In this document: positions 50,983 to 59,900 of the stretch, piece by piece
How positions within the stretch are numbered: position 1 is the first letter of the stretch
Layout: each line of letters starts with the position of its first letter
Source: Candidatus Poribacteria bacterium
GTDB lineage: Bacteria; Poribacteria; WGA-4E; GCA-2687025
Reading direction: 5' to 3'
Length of the DNA: 64,000 nucleotides
Assembly (NCBI GenBank): GCA_028818695.1
Contig: JAPPNK010000021.1
Coordinates: forward strand, 81,245 to 145,244
Notes under the pieces: generated by a model
Seen by the model: only the letters and a program-made list of their open reading frames with translations
The model's database searches: none
What the model was told of the DNA's origin: nothing
Made by a program: the position numbers and the translations under genes

Positions 50983-53900
50983 CTATTTCAGGATCATCAT
51001 CCGACGCAGCTGGCTGAACGAACCCGCCTCAATGCGGTAGATATACAAACCGCTTGCGACCGGCTCGCCCAGCGCGTTGCGACCGTCCCAATACGCCGCC
51101 TTGGAACGGCTATGGTAGGTGCCCGCCGGAAGCTGACCCAACTCTAGCGTCCGAACCGTCTGACCAGCGGCGTTGTAGATCGTCACCGTCACGCGGCTCG
51201 GCTTGGCCAACTGGAACGGAATCCACGTCTCTGGGTTGAACGGATTCGGATAGTTCGGCAGCAATGCCGTCCGATCCGGAACCGCGCTCAACAACAGCTG
51301 ACCCAGATCCAAGCGACCGCTCTCAATATTTTCCTTGCTGAGAACGATGCGCGTTTTCGGAATGCCGCCAAACGCGCCGCTCGGATCCACAACCTGAACC
51401 TCAAACTGATCGGACGCCTCGTAACGCCCGCCTTTAAGGTCCAGCATCGCCGCCGAGAAGCGGCCGCTGCCAGCCGTTGCGCCAACCTTCTCCGTCATCT
51501 TCTGACCTGTCCGCAGATTCGTCACGGACACCTCAAGCCCGTTCAGAGCAGCCATCGTGTCCTCGCGAGCCAGCGAGCCTTCGATCATCAACAGCGGCGT
51601 CGAAGTCGGACGCAGATGTTTCACGGATGCCGCAGTAGACGCCGGCGCGTTCTCCCACGGATCGCCCGCCATCGTCAAAGCCCATGGACCAGACGCGACC
51701 ACGATGAACCCTTGACCGCCTGTCACTGCGACATCGTTGCCCGGCGTCACCGCGATGAACTGCGCGTTGCCGTCGCTGTCCCGCGTCAACGCCAAAGTCG
51801 TCAATGTCACATTCGGCTGACCAAGATCCGCTATCTGGCTCGCCATTGCAACGCCGCCGTGGCGCGGAACGCCGATCAGATTGATGCCGCTTCGCAGCGG
51901 AACCGACTCGTTCAGCGGACCGCCTGTGAAGGTCACCGACGCAGCCTCCTTCATCAGAACCATGACGCCCGTCGAATCGTTCAACGGAAGATCCACCGCA
52001 GAACCGACCGCGCCGCCTGTGTAGGACACAAACTTCGAATCGTCGTTCAGCATCACAACCGCGCTGACAATGTCACCGCCGTTGTTGATCTTCCAGTAAA
52101 GGTCGCTCGCCCGATCCAGCCCGTCCTCGTTCACCGGGACATGAATCAGGTTCAACCCGGCGTTCAGGTTCAGGGTGAAGACCGTGTTCGCGCGCAACTC
52201 AATGCCGACCTCTATAGAGTAGCTGTTGCCGGCAGCATCGGTCAGCGTCACAATGACCATCTTATCGCCTGGCGACGCTTCGTTCTCCTGGCTTACCGTC
52301 ACTTCAGCCGAGTAAGAGCGGCCCTCTGCGCTCTCAGCAAGCGCGACCGCATCGACTTTTGTCGTGTCGACGTCGCTCACATCCGCCATAGCGGTCAAGC
52401 CCGACTCTTCCGAGGTCGCCGTGATCATGAAGGACAGGTTGTTGCGGATCGTCTCCTCGCTCAACATCGCCGTTCCCATCGGAGCGACCGTGTCGATCGT
52501 CAACGCGCCGCCATCATGCTCGGTCATATTGCCGATGCTGTCCGTCACTGTCACCGTCACGGCAGCGTCCTCAATGTCCGCGCCGTCCATGACCTCATAC
52601 ATGCCGGCGACCGCCATGAAACCCTCAGGAGCCTCGGCGTCCATAACAGGTTCTAGAGCGCCCGAAGCGCCTTCAACGCCTGCGACGCTGAACATCGCCG
52701 TTGAACCCGCTTCAATGTTCGCGCTCACCATCACGGTCTTGCCGGAGCCGGCTGGATTCGGCGACGCCATAATGTCCTGCGCCTCCGCCATGCTGTCGTA
52801 AAGGAATCTGGCAGTCTGCGAGCCGGCCGTCACCATCACCTCAGAGCCATGATCCATGACTGCTGTCAGAGGAATTGTCTGCTCGAAGCTGCCGTTCGCG
52901 TCCGCGTTCACCGTCACAGGCGACTCGCCTGCAACCGCGACCGAAACCGCTTCATTGGCTCCGTAGCCGCTCCCCATGACCGCAAGATCCGTGTCCGCGT
53001 TCGCCTTCGCCGCCGCGCTAAACGCAGGTCCGATCGTGTAAGCGCCCGAAACGCTCGCATCGCTCGTCGCCGAAGACACTCTTAGATCCTTAGCGCCCGA
53101 AGACACGGCAGGAATGGCGATCATCGCGGTGAAGGCGCCGTTGGCGTTCGTTGTGCCGCCTTCAACTTCCATCACAGCGTTGCCGCCGACGGAGAATGTC
53201 AACGCCTCGCTGGCGCCGTAGCCATGACCCGACACTTCCACTTCATTGCCGACCTGAACCGCTGTCCCGGCTGTCACGCCGGTGATGGTACCCAGAATCG
53301 TCAACGGCAACCGCGCCGAATCGTACTGCGTCGTCGCCGTCAGAGTCTGCGCGCCGCCGACCCATTCGCCGGGCGCCCAGTTGACCGTTGTCGAGAACTC
53401 GCCGTTCCCGTCCGTCGTCAATGCGGCGGTCGTCGCCGCCTTGCCGCCCAACATAAGTGTCAACGCGCGGGTGCGGCTGAAGCTCACCCCTTTTAAGGTG
53501 TAGTCTTGGCCGAGCTTCGCCTGCGTAATGCGCTCTTCGCCGTCATACAGGCGCAGCTCTGGCTTCACCGTGTAGCTGGTTGTCACAAGCTCGCCGCCGA
53601 CATAGATCGTCACAAGACCGCTCGGCATCGGCTTCCCGCCGTTCAGCGACGTCAAATTGACGCGCGCCTTGAAGCGGCCGGACAGGTCTGTGCGGATCGT
53701 TGCATATCCGCCGGAGTCCTGCTCTTTCTCGCCGACCTCCAGTATCTCAAGATCCGCATGCCTTACCTTCTGCCGCGTCCCGTTTTGGATCGAGCCATGC
53801 GCCAGCTCCACATTCCCGATGTTCTCAAGAATGCGCGTGTTGCCGTCGTTGTCCGCGGCGGTGCCTTCCAGTGTCAAGATGGCGTCGCCCGGACCTTCAG

Positions 53901-56900
53901 AGGCTGGACTCAGCGCCACCCGAACGCCCTTCGTCACCACCTGCAGCGTCACAGCGCGCCCGAACCATGCCGAGGTCAGCGTTCGGTCGTCGCTTCCAAC
54001 GCTCCTGACGCGGATGCGGACATTCTGCGGGTTGTTCGTATACAGCGCGTTCAACACGCGAAAGGTCGTCGTGAACCGCCCGTTCGCGCCCGCCGACCCG
54101 CCCGAATCGATCGTCACCATCATGCCTTCGTTCGCGCCGTTTATTTGATTGGGGTCGTTATTCACCGCGGGGGCGATCCAGACCTCCAACGTTTCATTCG
54201 CGCCGGCGCCAAGACCCGTGATCGATACATGGTCGCCCAGGTCAAACTTGGACGGAACCAGCAGCGTCACCTTCGGAACGACCGTGAAGTCAATCGTACG
54301 CGTCGCGCCCGACGTCGTTCCGACCGCTGTGATGGTGCGCATGCCGCCCGGATTGTCCGGCACCGTGAACGATACCGCGTCCATCGATCCGTTGGGCCTT
54401 GCCGTCTGCGTCTGAACTGGCAAACCTGGATAGGTCACCGTCACCGCCTCGTTAGGCTGGAACGTGTTGATTTCAGGCATCAAAACGCGGATGCGGTCGC
54501 CGGGGCTTGCCGTCCCAATCTTGGAGCCGCTGATATTCTGCACCGTCAAGACGTGGCCCGTCTCGCTGCCAACCGTGAAGTTGAAATTCACCCTATTCAG
54601 AGCGCCGCGAGAGTTCAGAGCCTGTCCTATCACACTCAACGTCGTTGCGCCAGGCGGCAGATTCGGCACGCGCACCGTTGTGCCGGCAAGCGTTCCGTTC
54701 TCATCTACAGGAATGCCTTCGCCGTCAATCGCGCCAATGCCGCCGATCGTTATCCGCAGACGCTCATAACGCGAGAAGCCGCTCCCCGAGACCGTCACCT
54801 CGTCGCCGGGGTTCCCCGACAACGGGCTGGCATTGGCGGCCGCGACCGCATGCCACGTCCCTGCTGTATGCGTGTTTCCGTCCGAATCGACCAACGTCGC
54901 CGTGTAACCGCGGTCGGAGGAGGTCGGCTGAACCGTGAACGACTGGCTCACCGAACCGTTCGCGCCCGTCGCTGTGGACTCCGACTGGCCGTTGCCAAGA
55001 TGAATCATCACAGGCGAGCTGGCTTTCATACCCATGCCCTCAACGGTCAAGGTCTGGCCAACCTTCGCTTCGGCGCCGCTCAATTTATATGTCGACCCGA
55101 CTGTGAACTTGCTAGACGCGCTGCCCACCGTCACCGTATGCGCGCCGCCTGGAACATGCGGCACCTTGAACTTCGCATTGAAACTGCCGTCCGAATTGGA
55201 GCGGAACGTCGGCGAAATGTTCACCCCGCCGACAATCACCGTCAGATACTGCTTGTTCCCAAAACCGGTTCCTGTCACCGTCACATCGTCGCCCACATTG
55301 CCGCTCACAGGGCGAATCGCAATGCTCGCGCCAACTGTGAAGGTCTCCGTGAGAGTGAAGCGATGATTTTGGTGCCGATTGGTACCGCCGTACTGACGCA
55401 TCCAGATCTGGCGGGCGCCTGAGTCGGAAGGCGGAACGTTGAAGTAGATATCGATCTTCCCGTCGCCGCTTGCCGTGAACCAGTCGTTGTGGTGGACGGT
55501 GGCGTCGTTCAGGTCATACGGCGCGACTCGCTTGCCGTCAAACGTGAAGTCGACCCTTTCATTCGCTTTGAAACCGTCGCCTCGAACGCGAACAAGCGTC
55601 CCGGACCCGCCGCTCTTCGGCGACACGGAAGTGAGGCGCTGCGCGTTGCGAATCTGCAGAGCGTCATTATGAACATTGGAACCTTGCACCTTCAGATGCG
55701 CGTCTCTGTAATAGACGCCGGCGGTTCCTTTGCCCGGAACCGTGATCGTTACGCGGAATGTGCCGTTGGCGGTCGTTATGATGTTTCCGTCTCTGGCGTT
55801 TCCGCTCGCGTTCAACGCGCCGATCCCGTCAATCGAAGGCTTGCCGAGGTTTTGACCGGGGCCGTACGCCTTGCCCGTAATCGTGATCACGCTGCCGGGC
55901 GTGACCCACCGCGGATTGCGCGAAATTGAAGAGGTTACGGTCACCGTCGCGACAGTTTCGCTGACCGCGTTCTCCGTGTCGATGTGCTTCGTTCCAGCAA
56001 TCGAATCCGACGTGTTTTCAGGCGTTCTGAATTTCACCTCAAAGACGCCGTTCACATCCGCCGAGACCTGATCCCCGATCACCTGCCAGCCGCCGTTTCC
56101 ATGCTTCGAAACGCCGCGAATCAACTGCGGCGACGCGAAAGCGGCGTCATGGTCAAGCCGAATGCGCCCCAGCGGCTCAAAGCTGTTGTAGTTGTAGCCG
56201 CGGATCTTCACCTCCGTGCCGGGAACGCCGCTTCCGCCTCCCAGGACCATCAACGTCCGATTCGTTCCTGGCGTGGAGTAGATGAAGTGCGTCTCCGCGG
56301 AGCCGCCGCCGCTGACCTCCACATTCGCCACGCCCGTTGTCACGCCGGCCGGCGCGTTGAAGCGGGCGGTGAACCGACCCTTCGCGTCAGGAACCACATT
56401 GCCTCCGTTCAGCGTTCCAATCGTCGCGTTCACAAACGATGTGGGTGTCCCGCCGACCGTCACGCTAACAGGAGCGCCGGGCGTAAACCCGTTTCCGACG
56501 ACCAGTATGCTCTCGCCGCCGCGCCCGGTGGTCGGATCCACCGTAATAGACGGCTTCGTTGTGTAGGTGTTCGTCGTGTTGCCGGCGCCGACAGCGGAGC
56601 CTGTGTTTGATCCCTGCACCTCCCAGCGCACATGGCGGAAGATGTTCGGATTGTCAAACGCCTGCGAGACGACCAGCGCCTTGTCAAGCCCGCCGCGCGA
56701 GTTCGTTGTGTTGTTGGACGCGCTCGCCCGAACATAGCGGCCGCTGCCGTCGGAACTCGAATCCAGGTAGAACAGGATCGGCGTGTTCTTCGGGAACCCG
56801 TAACCTCGAATCTCAATGTTGCCGCCGACTGCGACCGACGTATTCAGGATATGCGCTGTCGGAATGATCGTCAGGCTGTCCTCAGCGTAACCGCCCCCGC

Positions 56901-59900
56901 CGAGATCGTGTCCTTGAGCCGACACCACAACGGTACCGCCTGACAAACCAACCAGGTTATTGCCGCTCTTGATGGCGGCGGGAATGGTGAAGCTTCTCGT
57001 GAACCGGCCGTGGGAGCCAACGATGTTCTTGTGGTTCCCCTGCTCAATGCCGTCGACGCGGATTCGCACACGTTCGCCGTTCCTCCACGAGACTTCGTCG
57101 TTGCCGAAACCGAAGCCGTACACCGTCACCGACTGACCCGGCGACACGGTCGACGGCACAACGACAATCTCCGACGCCACGCTCACTCTGTTTGAAGCGC
57201 GGTGGAAATTATGCCTCCTAATGTTCAAATCGGCGCTGTTGCTTTCCGCCCTGATGTCATGGGTCCCAGACTGAGCGCCGGTGATCGTCACCGTTCGGTT
57301 CACGAGGGAACCGTCCGCGTCCGGCATCAGATCCGTCGACCAACCATGGATCGAGATCCGCACATTCTGACCTGCCTGGAAGCCGGTACCCGACACAATC
57401 AGCTGCCCCGTGTTGTTCCCGCCGACCTGCGTCGACTGGTTGTAAACGGTGGAGGAGCTGATCGCCAGACTTGTCTTCACGCGCGTGCGGATGGTTTTGT
57501 GCGACTGCTCCAGCTTAGTCATCGAAAAGGCGTTGTTCTGGGCGAGGCTGTTCGCCTTATACAATTCAGCGCGGTAGTCGCCCAGCGGAACGCCCGGCGA
57601 GCGCAGCGTCACGGTGAAGGAGCCGTCCGAACGGGAGCGGAAGCCGCTGCCATGGTTCGTACCGCCCGACCAGATATGGCTGCCGACGTCCGCAGCGGTA
57701 AGGGTCACCCGAGCCGACTCGTTGACCGCCCCGCCGCTGCCGTCGATCGTCTTCGACTGCGTGTAGTAGTAAACAGGGTTGGTGTGGCCCGTATGCTTCA
57801 AGCGCAGAGCGAGCGTGTCGCCCGGCGCAAAGCCGGTTCCGCTCACCGTGATGTCGCCGCCTTCTTGAACGCCGTTCACCGCGCTCACCGATATCTTCTC
57901 GGTGATGTGAATCGTGGCGACCGCATGGTTCGCGCCGACGCGGAACTGCTGCTGCGTTCCCTTCGGCGAATTCGGAAGCGTGCCTTCAAAGCGAAAGGAG
58001 CCGTTGGAGTCTGTCCGTATGAAGGTATTGTGCGCCGTCCCGAAGCTCGCGCTGTTGATCGTCACAGCGCGCCCGTCGAACGTCACCGGATAGGACGCGT
58101 TCGCGGCGTAGCCTGTCCCTGTCGCTGTCACCCTGTCGCCCACCTTTGCAGCAGTCTTGTTCAGGGTCAACGCCAGCCCCGTCCCGGAGGAGACCAGTAG
58201 ATGCGCTTCCGCCCGCACGTTGAGACTGTCCGTCGCGATGATCTTTTGATACCCGTTCGGAGCGAGCGGGTTCAAAGTGCCGCTGAACGTCACCACCTTT
58301 TGACCGACAATGGCGGTCGTGTTGCTCGTTCCTGTAAATACGTTCTCTCCGCTCTCAAAGCGGAATGTGATCGCCCCGGGCGCGAAGCCGGAGCCGGTGA
58401 CCGTGATGACAGACGTTCCCGCTACGCCTGAGGTCGGCGAAACGGAGATCACCGATCCGACATCAATGGCGCTTGGAGCTGTCGCGACGCCGCCCTTGTC
58501 GTCGGCGACATGCAGGGTGATCACGCCGGACCGCGTGTCGAAGACGGTCGCTGTCAGATTGAAGTTTCCGTTGTTGCCGACCGTGTTGTTCGTCACGGCA
58601 AACGTCTGACCGTTGGCGTCTGTATGCTTCACGGTGATCGTACTGCCGGCGGTGAAGCCGCTGCCTTCAACCCTGAAGGTTCCTTCCACCGTGACGCGCT
58701 TTCGCCATCTGCTTCGGTTGCCTTCCCCGTTGATCTTCGTGATGAAGGGCGTGACCGTGATCGGCGTCCGCGCCACGCGCGTCGCATTGGTCAACGGATC
58801 GGGGTCTCCGCCTTCCTGCTCGGCGACAAGATCCCATGTACCGCGCGGAAGCGTCGGAATGTAAACCCGCACCCAGTTGGTGGAGCCGTTGTTGCTGGTC
58901 TGCCTACCAACATGGCGCGCATTGTTGTCATGCCCGTGATAGTTGGCATTAACTCTGCCGAGTACAGGATGCGCCACAAAGAACCTGACCGGTCTGCCGT
59001 TCTGGAAGCCCCTCGCTTTCACTGAAAGCTCTTGCCCGACTCTTCCAGGGCTGCCGCTTCGAACCTGAAGGCTGGAAGTGACGTTGACGGTCAACTGCGC
59101 GATCTGGCGCGAGCCGTTCGTCGCCGTCGCCCGGATCGTCTGAATGCCGCCCGGCGCCTCCGGTATCGCCACCGTCGCCGTGAACATTCCGTTCGCGTCG
59201 GCAACAGTCCCCGTTGTGGAGCTGCCCTTTCCGCCGACGGAGAAGGATATCTCGTCGCCGCTGGCAAAGCCATCGCCGACCACCGTCGCGTTCTCGCCGG
59301 AGCCGACCTGGAAATCCTGCGTGTCCGCAAGCCGCAGATCAGCCGTGATGACAAAATTCGCCATCGCCGACTCAAGCGACGCGTTGCCGCGCGCCGCAAC
59401 CGGAACGCCGTCGCGCATGAAGCTCGCGGACGGAACGTTCAGCGTCTGCGTGAACGCGCCGTTCGCGTCCGCCGTGACGATCGATCCGACGCTGAACTCA
59501 TACCCGCCGAAAGTGAAGGTGACGCCTTCGTTCGCCCGGAAGCCCTTGCCCGTCACCGTGACGGACGTCTGCGTGTCTCCATGATCAGGGCTGAGCGCGA
59601 TGCTCGGAATGACCGTGACTTGGAAAATGTTGGCGACCTTGGTGGAACCGCTCACGTTTTGAACATCCACATTGTAGGTTCCGCCCTTCATGCCGTCCGG
59701 AATGGTCATCGTGATATTTTCGGCGGTGCCGTTTCCGTTCGCTGTCGCGCTTCCGACAACCGTGTCGCCGAGCTTGACCTGAACCTGCTCGCTGGCGCCG
59801 AACCCGTAAGCATGCGCCTTCAGCTGGTTATTGCCGACAGGAACGCGGTTATTGCCGGGACCTGCGGCTTTCACCGCTCGCTCGCTCACATTGAAGTACA

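Noticed and set aside
53506..55422. Plus-strand open frame of 638 codons
   Set aside because: Antisense to the 3821-aa gene; Arg/His-rich composition with no domain, produced by the GC-rich codon pattern of the other strand.
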